A DNA stretch of 12,271 bases from Candidatus Helarchaeota archaeon (GTDB lineage Archaea; Asgardarchaeota; Lokiarchaeia; Helarchaeales; HEL-GB-A), in the NCBI GenBank assembly GCA_016840125.1, contig JAEOSY010000009.1:1-12271 (forward strand), in the 5' to 3' direction. The position numbers were made by a program, and so were the translations under genes. Below are positions 6,701-12,271 of this stretch, piece after piece (the first letter of the stretch is position 1; each line of letters starts with the position of its first letter). Under the pieces are notes generated by a model. That model was not told the DNA's origin, ran no database searches, and saw nothing but the letters and a program-made list of their open reading frames with translations.

Positions 6701-9350
6701 CGCTGCAAATCTTGGCCCCTATATTGGATCGTTTAAGAAGATACCCTTTTTCGATGGGATGTATATAAATTACACTAAAATCTATAATGCTCATTCAGAT
6801 TCACAGATGAATTGCATTTATTCTCAAGTATCAGGCAGTATTTTTCACATGACAGATATGCTCTACCAAGATTCATGGGATATTGATGTTCAAAACCGAA
6901 TTATAACAAATAATTCAGGCTATATGGACTTTAATGATGGTGCTCACACTCCATTGTGGATTTTCACGAACGTGTCACTTGGCGATTTGGTTCGTATTGG
7001 GGTTGGAGTAGATCATACTTTCAGAGTTTCAGGTGAATTAGTCTATAATATTCCTGGATTTGGTCCTGTGGAAGTCTGGGTGTTGGAGGATGAGTCATAT
7101 TATGATGGTGCTCTTTGGTATGAGAAAAGTACAGGACTTCTCTTGAATGGTACCATTATTGAAGGCTACGTTTTTGGGACAGAGCTATCAAATACATTTA
7201 ATTTGGTGGATACAAATGTAGAGTTCAATTATTTGGATTGCAGTTCTCCAGAATTGACTTTCGATTCAGTTGTTCCTGAAAAGGGTAATCAGAACACTCA
7301 ATTCAATTTCAGCGTAATTTATACTGATCCCAACAATGACCCCCCTACCCATATCTATCTGTTAATAAATGAAACACCCTACCCCCTGCAAAAGCAAAAT
7401 CCGCTTGATATCAATTATTCGGATGGAAATATTTACCAATATATAACTTATCTTACACCAGGAAATTACTTTTATTCATTCGTATGTAGCGATGGGATAT
7501 TTTTTAATTCGACTAAATCCTCAATTTTAATGGTAAATTATACAAATTTACTTGTGCCTAATTTAATTGCTGGCTCTGTAACCCCTTCTAATGGCACTCA
7601 GTCTACTATATTTAATTTTAGTGTGATTTATGTTGATTACGAAAATAATCCCCCCGAATATGTTAATATTTTGATCAATGGCAAACTGTATTCCATGGAA
7701 AAGCAAAATCCTTCTGATGACTATTACACGGATGGGTGCGGTTATCAATACTTGACTTTTCTTGCATTGGGAAATTATGAGTATTCCTTTGAATGTAGCA
7801 ATGAGAAATTTCATCATTCAACTACCCCATTCACTAACTTAACCGTGAAAAAGATCAATAATAATATTCCAATTTTGGTCGATGGACAAGTGACTCCTGA
7901 AATAGGTTATATTAATGAGTTATCCGTATTTACCGTGGAATACATAGATGCGGACAATAATCCACCAGAATATGTTAATGTTATAATAAATTCAACCTCC
8001 TATCCCATGATTCAACAAGATCCGCTAGATAACAATTACATGGATGGATGTAATTTCACCTTCTCTACTATCTTAGAGTTTGGGAATTATAGTTTTATCT
8101 TTCAATGTTCCGATGGTGATAACTTAATTAGTTATGGGCCACACTTGGGTCCAGCTGTCGAATTTGCGGTGCAGTGGGACGAAGTGAGGTTGGATGGTAT
8201 TCGAATTGGCTCTGTTATTGCCCATGGTGAATTGAATCCTCGAACGCGGTATCCTACTATTTGTAGTGAATTAATACAACGTGGGACAATAATTACAGAT
8301 ATCACATCCACAATTAACTTAGTACTACTATCCAATTTTGATATCCTTTGGTTTGACGGATTGGGTTCAAGTCTGACGGAAAATGAGATTAATGCCATCG
8401 AGCAATGGGTGTACACGGGTGGGAGCTTCATTATCACTGACGAAGCTGGAGGATCTGCCAGTAGTTTAATCCAAAGATTTAATATCTCCTATGTTGAGAT
8501 AGGGTACCGCAGTTGGCCTTCTCGTACAATTTATCCCCATCCTATAACCTTTGACATGAATGAATTAAGATTTTCTGGAGAGTGGGGATTGAACCTTTCC
8601 TCACAGCCAAACGCCATTTTATGCGCTAAATCATCTAATGATGATATAATTATGGCAATGAATTACGGGGAAGGACGATTTGTTGTTATTAGTGGTGAAA
8701 ATACCCTAATATACATCCATCATACTTTTCATCCATATGATAATGGTTTACTTATCAATAATACGTTCGGATGGCTTGGTTACACTCCTACAATTTCAAA
8801 TCCTCCTGTACTTCTTCCTATATCACCAAATCCCGATGGTGATGGAAGAGTTTGGTTACTCATAACAATTGGGAGTGTGGCCGTAATTGTACCATCTAGC
8901 ATTATTATAAATCGAAAAAGACAGCTTGGAGTACAAAAAAGGAATGGAAGGCAACCGCTGAGACAAGAAACAATTCCAGAAACTCCTCCATATATAGAAA
9001 AATTCATCCAAACTCCTTATAATAAGCAAAAACAAGAGATTAGGCGAATATTCGCCGGATTAAGCGCCGATAAAAAAGAAATCCGCCGTCAAGCGGCTAA
9101 ATTATTAGAAAAACTGATTGATGAACGGGTAGTATTTGCCTTCGTAGGAGTATTAATAACTAATAAAGAAGGTAATATTCGTGCGATGGCATGTATTGCT
9201 TTAGGAATGATTGGAACAAGGCTAGGACTGCCAGTATTGAAACGAATAATGGAAATAGATGATGATCCTATTGTGCTTAAATATGCAGCTGAGGCCGCAG
9301 CTTGGATAGAATCGCTCAATCATAGTCCAAATTTCGATTGTGTGGAATAA
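3714..9350 (+). CDS. Giant single-pass surface protein: beta-propeller, FN3, Ig-like repeats, DUF4350/IFT52-like domain, TM, cytoplasmic HEAT tail
   Basis: Probably a cell-surface receptor or adhesin of about 1878 residues. Basic n-region RKKGLKF and hydrophobic 8-27 form a signal or anchor. Then come seven propeller repeats (58-439), two FN3-like domains (440-627), module B copy 1 (628-796), Ig-like 1-2 (799-1007), module B copy 2 (1008-1173), Ig-like 3-5 (1176-1478), and a GATase-fold domain resembling DUF4350/IFT52 (about 1493-1692; FDILWFDGLGSSLTENEINA, GGSFIITDEAGG). A helix at 1713-1733 (VWLLITIGSVAVIVPSSIII) is followed by NRKR, placing the tail inside; the tail ends in about three HEAT-like helix pairs (1771-1870). 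Many N-X-S/T sequons suggest glycosylation of the outside part. The ATG is preferred over the in-frame TTG at 3624 because it directly precedes the signal sequence. The GATase-like domain shows no obvious catalytic Cys-His pair, so it is likely a binding domain. Ligand and partner are unknown. Confidence 0.88.
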   Translation: MRKKGLKFIVLNFVIIFSTFFMGMYIIGNENSFTTQDLKYCRDLSRGLEVTTSGWIPTEVVSTEDRRASRNPSIAVDDIGNVHVVWTDYPNIFYKLWNSTTSIWAPIELVSTESINGTKYPAIAVDGAGHVHVAWQDRTDYNGCGIDTDIFYKRRNATTGTWTLTEVVSIEGATWSQLVTIAVDGEGNAHLAWDDYAEYSGSGFDKDIFYRQWNSATDTWTQTEVVSTESMKNSLNSAIYIDSSDNVYVAWHDIPDSKNIFYKQRNSITGTWTNTEVVTTKTNYYINYPTLVVDGVGHVHVAWEDKSIYTELGWKIFYKRRNAFTGTWTLTEVVSTESTSDSQDPAMAVDGAGNVHLVWEDKTNYGGAIGYSDIFYKYWNATSNSWTTTEWISTESTKWACNPTIGVDGDGFVHVAWEDNTDYNGAGWDSDIFYKRITEVPNAPILDAILPNPDDVRIIDLSWNDVDSATIYYIYRANSPIISVDGMIPVAATTMNYHQDHIPFKDTYYYVIVAGNPLGNSSFSNSESIVVMFQTPNAPILEPILPNPDNDQIIELNWNDVVGATIYYVYRSNSLITSVDGMTPIASIFTNNYQDTLTINGKYYYVITAGNAFGNSFIFNCEHVFVVKPPPLFDGMYITYNFYICTNNHQYYLGSSKFAYSQVSESKFNVSWHSFRDDEWEEDIRTRNIIGSSLFGRDVHTPVWLFTNISLGDSVQIAILNVSSEGGDHTFNVSSELIYDFPGLGPLGVWVLEDLKASGAVVWYEKSMGILLNGTFYDNDDPYTFDLKQTNFEFIYATNNYAPELSSGSVSPLTGNQNKQFTFSAIYRDQDNFHPVFINVLINGTSYPMEKQDPNDLNFKDGCIYQYSTFLQPGSYNYSFECHDGMFYNSSATYTGLKVIAANFFPPILSGVQVNTETGYNVTSTFIILGFTINYTDADNNAPEYMNITLNSTKYSMIKQDPLDVNYMDGCLYVISNAMDGIGAYTYHFNCSDGVIAANLGPYIGSFKKIPFFDGMYINYTKIYNAHSDSQMNCIYSQVSGSIFHMTDMLYQDSWDIDVQNRIITNNSGYMDFNDGAHTPLWIFTNVSLGDLVRIGVGVDHTFRVSGELVYNIPGFGPVEVWVLEDESYYDGALWYEKSTGLLLNGTIIEGYVFGTELSNTFNLVDTNVEFNYLDCSSPELTFDSVVPEKGNQNTQFNFSVIYTDPNNDPPTHIYLLINETPYPLQKQNPLDINYSDGNIYQYITYLTPGNYFYSFVCSDGIFFNSTKSSILMVNYTNLLVPNLIAGSVTPSNGTQSTIFNFSVIYVDYENNPPEYVNILINGKLYSMEKQNPSDDYYTDGCGYQYLTFLALGNYEYSFECSNEKFHHSTTPFTNLTVKKINNNIPILVDGQVTPEIGYINELSVFTVEYIDADNNPPEYVNVIINSTSYPMIQQDPLDNNYMDGCNFTFSTILEFGNYSFIFQCSDGDNLISYGPHLGPAVEFAVQWDEVRLDGIRIGSVIAHGELNPRTRYPTICSELIQRGTIITDITSTINLVLLSNFDILWFDGLGSSLTENEINAIEQWVYTGGSFIITDEAGGSASSLIQRFNISYVEIGYRSWPSRTIYPHPITFDMNELRFSGEWGLNLSSQPNAILCAKSSNDDIIMAMNYGEGRFVVISGENTLIYIHHTFHPYDNGLLINNTFGWLGYTPTISNPPVLLPISPNPDGDGRVWLLITIGSVAVIVPSSIIINRKRQLGVQKRNGRQPLRQETIPETPPYIEKFIQTPYNKQKQEIRRIFAGLSADKKEIRRQAAKLLEKLIDERVVFAFVGVLITNKEGNIRAMACIALGMIGTRLGLPVLKRIMEIDDDPIVLKYAAEAAAWIESLNHSPNFDCVE
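3885..5030 (+). repeat. Seven propeller repeats in the giant protein
   Basis: Seven consecutive units begin near 3885, 4032, 4206, 4380, 4536, 4704 and 4878, with lengths of about 147-174 nt (49-58 residues). The pattern is TEVVSTES, then P-x-IAVDG-x-G-x-VHVAW-x-D, an acidic Gly-rich loop (TDYNGAGWDSD), IFYKRRN and TGTWT. This resembles BNR/sialidase-like blades; seven units would close a seven-bladed propeller. Blades 1 and 4 are shortest and lack the acidic loop. Confidence 0.85.
5031..5594 (+). repeat. Tandem pair of FN3-like domains
   Basis: Two units of about 95 residues start at 5031 and 5316. Both show NAPIL...ILPNPD, then IIELNWNDV, A-TIYYVYR-NS, VDGM-P-A, YYYVI-AGN and GNS, as expected for the strands of fibronectin type III domains. 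They link the propeller to the Ig-like stalk. Confidence 0.75.
5595..6101 (+). repeat. Module B, copy 1
   Basis: About 169 residues with FDGMYITY near the start, SYSQVS-like SSKFAYSQVSES, HTPVWLFTNISLGD, LIYDFPGLGPLGVWVLED, VWYEKSMGILLNGTF and a final TNFEFIY. Copy 2 follows at 6735-7232. I associate this module with long surface proteins of Asgard archaea, from memory only; no function is known to me. Confidence 0.75.
6108..8147 (+). repeat. Five Ig/PKD-like repeats interrupted by module B copy 2
   Basis: Units start at about 6108, 6420, 7239, 7545 and 7857, each roughly 100 residues. Shared pattern: P-x-L..G-x-V-x-P..G, F-F-x-V-x-Y-x-D-x-x-NNPPEYVN, I-N-x-T-x-Y-M-x-KQDP-x-D-x-NY-x-DGC, Y, L-x-x-GNY-x-YSF-x-CSDG. 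It is related to the common prokaryotic repeat ending in Y-F-x-A-SDG, but here the Ala is a Cys. Confidence 0.8.
6735..7232 (+). repeat. Module B, copy 2
   Basis: About 166 residues matching copy 1 motif by motif: FFDGMYINY, IYSQVSGSIFH, HTPLWIFTNVSLGD, DHTFRVSGELVYNIPGFGP, VEVWVLED, LWYEKSTGLLLNGT and a final TNVEFNY. Divergence from copy 1 is considerable, so the duplication is old. Confidence 0.75.
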
Positions 9351-9410
9351 CCTCGATGCTTTGACGTTTGGAGGGGGTCCTATTCAAGGTCGCAGTGGCG
9401 CGATGGAGAA

Positions 9411-9764
9411 TTAGAACCCATTCTTGGTCATCTCTCGAACGGCTTCATAAATTTGAGAGCGCCATTGGGAAACCATGGTGATTAATTTCAGCGATTCGGA
9501 TTCCGAAAATTCGGAGTCTTGGTCAAGTTTGGTAATTTTATTCAGAAGATAGTTCATTTGAAGATTGATCCCAACAAAACTCTCTATTTTTTTGATATTT
9601 AAAAACTGTATGAGGCGTTCACGCGAATCCGCCAGTGCAAAATAGAGGTTCCGTACATTATCACGCCGATGGAGCCGATTAATCACGAGATCCATTGGAA
9701 TTAGAATTTTAACTGCTATTTCTTGGAAGCGTTTTTCTTCTTCGGTCACGTCTTCCTCTGTCAC
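9411..9764 (-). CDS. Small helical protein, unknown function (117 residues)
   Basis: I do not recognise this protein. It is rich in charged and aliphatic residues with almost no Gly or Pro, so probably all-helical and cytoplasmic: acidic start (TEEDVTEEEKRF), a helix with IAVKILIPMDLVINRLHRRD, then LYFALADSRERLIQFLNIKK, and a strongly conserved-looking end (SESESLKLITMVSQWRSQIY then EAVREMTKNGF). The start is GTG, with AGGAGC 10 nt upstream (9775-9780). It is convergent with the giant gene (60 nt between stops) and 75 nt downstream of the aminotransferase gene, so it may be co-transcribed with it. A decayed copy of its 3' end at 3308-3437 with almost only synonymous differences shows that the C-terminal third is under strong purifying selection, which supports a real gene. 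Confidence 0.8.
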   Translation of the reverse strand: MTEEDVTEEEKRFQEIAVKILIPMDLVINRLHRRDNVRNLYFALADSRERLIQFLNIKKIESFVGINLQMNYLLNKITKLDQDSEFSESESLKLITMVSQWRSQIYEAVREMTKNGF

Positions 9765-9810
9765 AGTTGTACAAGCTCCTTGGATTCAGCATGAAGTTAT
9801 TGTTATACCT

Positions 9811-9816
9811 AAAAAA
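9811..9816 (-). terminator. Possible U6 terminator after the aminotransferase gene
   Basis: AAAAAA on the plus strand gives U6 in the minus-strand transcript about 24 nt after the aminotransferase stop. No stem is evident. A GGTATAACA string at 9801-9809 could be a TATA-like box for the next gene, so the 9411-9764 gene might be transcribed separately. Confidence 0.3.
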
Positions 9817-9839
9817 TCATAGTGCTTATCTTTTAAGAA

Positions 9840-10955
9840 CTATTGTAAAACTTCGTTCGCTTTTTCTCCGATAAAAACGATTTGTTCCGGAGTGACTCCC
9901 GGATGAACTGGCAGTGAAACGACTTCTCCCGCAGCTCTTTCAGTGTTAGGCATTTCTCCGCCCTTGAAATTATAGAGTTTTTTATAATAGGGAATTACAT
10001 GTAATGGCGTTTTGTAATATACAGCGGCGCCTATTCCTGCTTCATGCATTTTCGCTGCGAACTCATCTCGTGTCAAGGATGTGGTTTTTTGAAGAATTTC
10101 AATTGTGAAAAGATACCAGCTATGCTCCGCCCAGTCTTTTACAATGGGTAATTTAACATTTGGATTATCTTTGATTAGAGATGAAAGATGCTCTACATTT
10201 TTACGACGCTTCTCGATGAAGCCGGGTAATTTATCCACCTGACAAGTTCCGATTGCGGCGGCAACTTCAGGCATTCGAAAATTATGCCCCAAGCGTTCAG
10301 TTTCATATGCCTGTTTCTCTCCATGGTTTATGATCATGCGGAGAATATCATCGAGCTCGTCATCATTTGTTGTCACCATCCCCCCTTCACCTGTCGTCAT
10401 ATTTTTGCTAGGATAAAAACTGAAACACGCCATATCCCCCACAGATCCAACCTGTTGAGATTTATAGAGAGCTCCATGTGCCTGACAGGCATCCTCTATT
10501 AAGGTAAGATTATTAGCACTCGTGATTTCTTTCAAGGAATCGAGGTCCGCGGGATGTCCAAATAAGTGAACTGGAATAACTGCTTTAGTTTTTGGAGTGA
10601 TCGCTTTCTTCACCGATTCTGGGTTCATGGTATAAATCTCAGGGTCGATATCCACAAAAATTGGTTTCGCACCAACATGCAGTGCGACACTTGCAGTGGC
10701 TACAAAAGTAAAGGAAGGGATTATTACTTCATCGCCTGGATTTAAATCCAATGCTAAAAGACAGGCATGCAATGCGGCAGTCCCAGAGTTCATGGCAATA
10801 GAATGCTTAACTTTTACATATTCTGAAAACTTTTTTTCGAATTCAACGGCCATTTTACCCTGCCCTGCTTTATGGGTCAGCATTCCTGAACTAAGAACTT
10901 CCAGTACCTTCTCTTTCTCTTCATTACCAAGTAGAGGCACATTCACCGGTATCAT
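9840..10955 (-). CDS. DegT/DnrJ/EryC1/StrS family PLP-dependent sugar aminotransferase
   Basis: Transfers an amino group, usually from glutamate, to a keto group of a nucleotide-linked sugar, giving an amino sugar for polysaccharides or protein glycans. At 371 residues it has the family's full length. Family marks: MNSGTAALHA (55-64) for the cofactor phosphate, IEDACQAHGA (153-162) with D155 contacting the pyridine nitrogen, and the PLP lysine K184 in SFYPSKNMTTGEGG (179-192). ATG start with GGAAGGTT just upstream; TAG stop. It lies between a DMT-type transporter and a small unknown gene on the same strand, with no other sugar-nucleotide genes in view, so the exact sugar (perosamine-, bacillosamine- or aminodideoxyhexose-type) cannot be assigned. 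A role in glycans for surface proteins such as the giant neighbour is inference. Confidence 0.93.
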   Translation of the reverse strand: MIPVNVPLLGNEEKEKVLEVLSSGMLTHKAGQGKMAVEFEKKFSEYVKVKHSIAMNSGTAALHACLLALDLNPGDEVIIPSFTFVATASVALHVGAKPIFVDIDPEIYTMNPESVKKAITPKTKAVIPVHLFGHPADLDSLKEITSANNLTLIEDACQAHGALYKSQQVGSVGDMACFSFYPSKNMTTGEGGMVTTNDDELDDILRMIINHGEKQAYETERLGHNFRMPEVAAAIGTCQVDKLPGFIEKRRKNVEHLSSLIKDNPNVKLPIVKDWAEHSWYLFTIEILQKTTSLTRDEFAAKMHEAGIGAAVYYKTPLHVIPYYKKLYNFKGGEMPNTERAAGEVVSLPVHPGVTPEQIVFIGEKANEVLQ

Positions 10956-10961
10956 TTCTTC

Positions 10962-10969
10962 AACCTTCC
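10962..10969 (-). promoter_or_regulatory. Ribosome binding site of the aminotransferase gene
   Basis: On the minus strand GGAAGGTT followed by GAAGAA lies 6 nt before the ATG, close to the archaeal consensus, and fixes the start at 10955. Confidence 0.6.
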
Positions 10970-11049
10970 ATCTAAAAATTAAATTACGTTATCAAACTTT
11001 ACTTCTTTATTCTTTTGATACCTTTCATTACATCTATAATTTAGATATT

Positions 11050-11934
11050 TTATTGTAATTTACCTTCTGAAAGTGCAGTAGATTCTGGTTTTTTCATGGT
11101 TTTTACTAATATCCCAATAATAAAATAAATACCCACCAAAATTAAGACAAGGAAGGGTAATTTTACTAAGAACCAAATTAAGCTAGAAGACGTCGTCTGA
11201 AAAATAAATAGTTCGTATATGAAGGGTGTAATGAAGAAAAGTCCGTTATAAATAGGGACATATTGTGATGCATCTGATCCCCTATAAAATGCAATCTGGG
11301 AGAGCAAAAACCCTACTGTCCCAAGTAGTAATCCAACTATATAAACTGGGATAAAAATCGAGGGATCGGGGGCAAACCCCCCATCAAGATTTCCTACATA
11401 CAAGAAAACGTTTCCCACAGCGCCCAACATCCCCCCTGTTGATGCGAATAGGATTAGGGTTAAATTTCTGAATTTGTATCCTATGATAATTGTGATTGCG
11501 AATAAGGGGAAAAGGAAGTAAAAGCTCATAAAGAAACTGGAATATAAAATGGCTGGAGTTTCTGTGTAAAAAACCGAAACGATTCCAATTCCGAGGGTTC
11601 CCACTATAATTAAAGCGGCGCCCAATAGTTCCCGCCGTGATATTATTTCATTCATTATATAATGAGCATAAATCAGGAGAATAATTAAACCCAGACCGAA
11701 AACTGAATTGTATATTGATGGGGGACCAAACATCGCACCTAAGATCCCGAAAACCGTGACGATATTATTCAAAACAAATCCAACAAACCAAATCGCCGAT
11801 TTTTTTCCTCGTTTCTCCACGTCTGTTCTTAACCTTAACGCATCTATGCCTTGCCGTTGGAATGCTTTTGCAAGATGGAGTGAAGTTGTTCCTAACAGAC
11901 CGAAAAGAAGTGTAATAGCTGGAATATCAACCAT
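11050..11934 (-). CDS. DMT-superfamily (EamA/NIPA-like) membrane transporter
   Basis: A 294-residue membrane protein with about nine helices. The N-terminal half follows the drug/metabolite transporter plan: a first helix ending LHLAKAFQRQG, a cytoplasmic basic loop (LRLRTDVEKRGKKS), FVGFVLNNIVTVFGILGAMF, PPSIYNSVFGLGLIILLIYA, then MNEIISRRELLGAALIIVGT, which matches the E-x-(6-7)-G-x-x-L-I-x-x-G feature at the end of an EamA repeat. The order resembles NIPA-type magnesium transporters, but the substrate cannot be told. The C-terminal half (about 130-280) repeats the pattern more loosely (FRGSDASQ-like loop AFYRGSDASQYVPIYNGLFF) and a basic tail follows (KTMKKPESTALSEGKLQ). No Shine-Dalgarno is visible and an AT-rich box lies about 28 nt upstream, so it may be leaderless. 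It is 94 nt upstream of the aminotransferase gene on the same strand. Confidence 0.75.
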   Translation of the reverse strand: MVDIPAITLLFGLLGTTSLHLAKAFQRQGIDALRLRTDVEKRGKKSAIWFVGFVLNNIVTVFGILGAMFGPPSIYNSVFGLGLIILLIYAHYIMNEIISRRELLGAALIIVGTLGIGIVSVFYTETPAILYSSFFMSFYFLFPLFAITIIIGYKFRNLTLILFASTGGMLGAVGNVFLYVGNLDGGFAPDPSIFIPVYIVGLLLGTVGFLLSQIAFYRGSDASQYVPIYNGLFFITPFIYELFIFQTTSSSLIWFLVKLPFLVLILVGIYFIIGILVKTMKKPESTALSEGKLQ

Positions 11935-11959
11935 GGCATATTCAAAGTTGTATGAACCT

Positions 11960-11971
11960 AAATAAAATTTT
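11960..11971 (-). promoter_or_regulatory. TATA-like box for the DMT transporter gene
   Basis: On the minus strand AAAATTTTATTT lies about 28-35 nt before the ATG at 11934, the spacing expected when transcription starts at or near the start codon of a leaderless archaeal gene. Confidence 0.45.
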
Positions 11972-11994
11972 CCTTGTAACTCAGCTCACGTTCT

Positions 11995-12048
11995 AAAAAT
12001 GTCGTGAAACAACAGTTTCCAAAAGAGAAGTGTGGGGGTCAGTTTCAC
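11995..12048 (-). terminator. Hairpin plus U-run downstream of the 37-residue ORF
   Basis: On the minus strand GAAAC-TGTT-GTTTC forms a short stem (12006-12019) followed shortly by ATTTTT (11995-12000). A longer alternative pairs GTGAAAC (revcomp of 12042-12048) with GTTTCAC (revcomp of 12004-12010), so the two pairings exclude each other. It lies between the small ORF and the transporter promoter. Confidence 0.35.
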
Positions 12049-12067
12049 AAAGATGAGGAACTAAATC

Positions 12068-12181
12068 CTATTCATCCTGAATACTTTTCAGGGGGATTTT
12101 CTGATCCATGATCTCTTCATTTTGGTTAAGTATTTCAGTGTTTTCCTTGATTATTCGCTTGATCTCTCTAATTTCGTCCAT
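12068..12181 (-). CDS. 37-residue charged helical peptide
   Basis: A small ORF, ATG to TAG, on the minus strand. The peptide begins MDEIREIKRIIKENTEILN and ends IPLKSIQDE. Ile/Leu at about every third or fourth position (4, 7, 10, 11, 17, 18, 24, 29) with charged residues between suggests one amphipathic helix or short coiled coil; there is no signal or membrane segment. The main support is a strong GGAGGA ribosome binding site (12191-12196) 9 nt before the ATG and a hairpin/U-run after the stop. I do not recognise a family. It could be a small cytoplasmic oligomerising protein or a spurious frame. Confidence 0.5.
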   Translation of the reverse strand: MDEIREIKRIIKENTEILNQNEEIMDQKIPLKSIQDE

Positions 12182-12190
12182 TGTTAGAGG

Positions 12191-12196
12191 TCCTCC
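12191..12196 (-). promoter_or_regulatory. Ribosome binding site (GGAGGA) of the 37-residue ORF
   Basis: GGAGGA on the minus strand, 9 nt before the ATG at 12181, is the strongest Shine-Dalgarno match in the window. Confidence 0.55.
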
Positions 12197-12271
12197 GCAC
12201 GTTTGAATCGGTTATTAATTGGAAAGCTTAGATCCCCTCGTTCCGTGAGATGAACGCGGGCTACATTCAGG

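Noticed and set aside
12230..12271. Possible tRNA or C/D-box RNA at the right end (gatgaacgcgggc and nearby ctga-like strings)
   Set aside because: No cloverleaf, no T-loop consensus, and the C/D boxes do not match in sequence and spacing.

Overview
The window looks archaeal. Putative TATA-like boxes precede several genes, one gene (11050-11934) has no visible Shine-Dalgarno and a TATA-like box about 28 nt before its ATG, terminators are mostly bare U-runs, and the surface protein carries modules that I associate with Asgard (Loki/Thorarchaeia-like) proteins. The lineage is an inference. No rRNA, tRNA or other phylogenetic marker except seryl-tRNA synthetase is present, and the sequence is AT-rich.

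Layout. Positions 1-213 are non-coding. On the minus strand 214-1773 encodes a class II seryl-tRNA synthetase with an unusual Cys-containing C-terminal extension of about 98 residues. Divergent from it, 1945-2697 (nucleoside phosphorylase family) and 2723-3280 (five-helix membrane protein) form a probable two-gene operon ending at a U-run. A 433-nt gap (3281-3713) holds a decayed fragment of a small gene, two related palindromes about ten helical turns apart with a TATA-like box between them, and the leader of the next gene.

The centrepiece is 3714-9350, a protein of about 1878 residues. It reads as a single-pass surface receptor or adhesin: N-terminal signal/anchor, seven-bladed beta-propeller made of seven repeats, two FN3-like domains, a module present twice, five Ig/PKD-like repeats, a DUF4350/IFT52-like (class I glutamine-amidotransferase-like fold) domain, one transmembrane helix, and a cytoplasmic HEAT-repeat tail.

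All remaining genes are on the minus strand: a 117-residue unknown helical protein (9411-9764), a DegT/DnrJ/EryC1/StrS PLP-dependent sugar aminotransferase (9840-10955), a DMT/NIPA-like membrane transporter (11050-11934), and a 37-residue charged helical ORF with a strong ribosome binding site (12068-12181).

Possible links, all inferred: the aminotransferase may make amino sugars for surface glycans, which would suit a surface protein rich in N-X-S/T sequons. The most notable structural point is that the giant gene lies between an intact small gene (9411-9764) and a decayed copy of that gene's 3' end (3308-3437) in the same orientation. This suggests the giant-gene segment was inserted, duplicated or left behind by recombination between related units.
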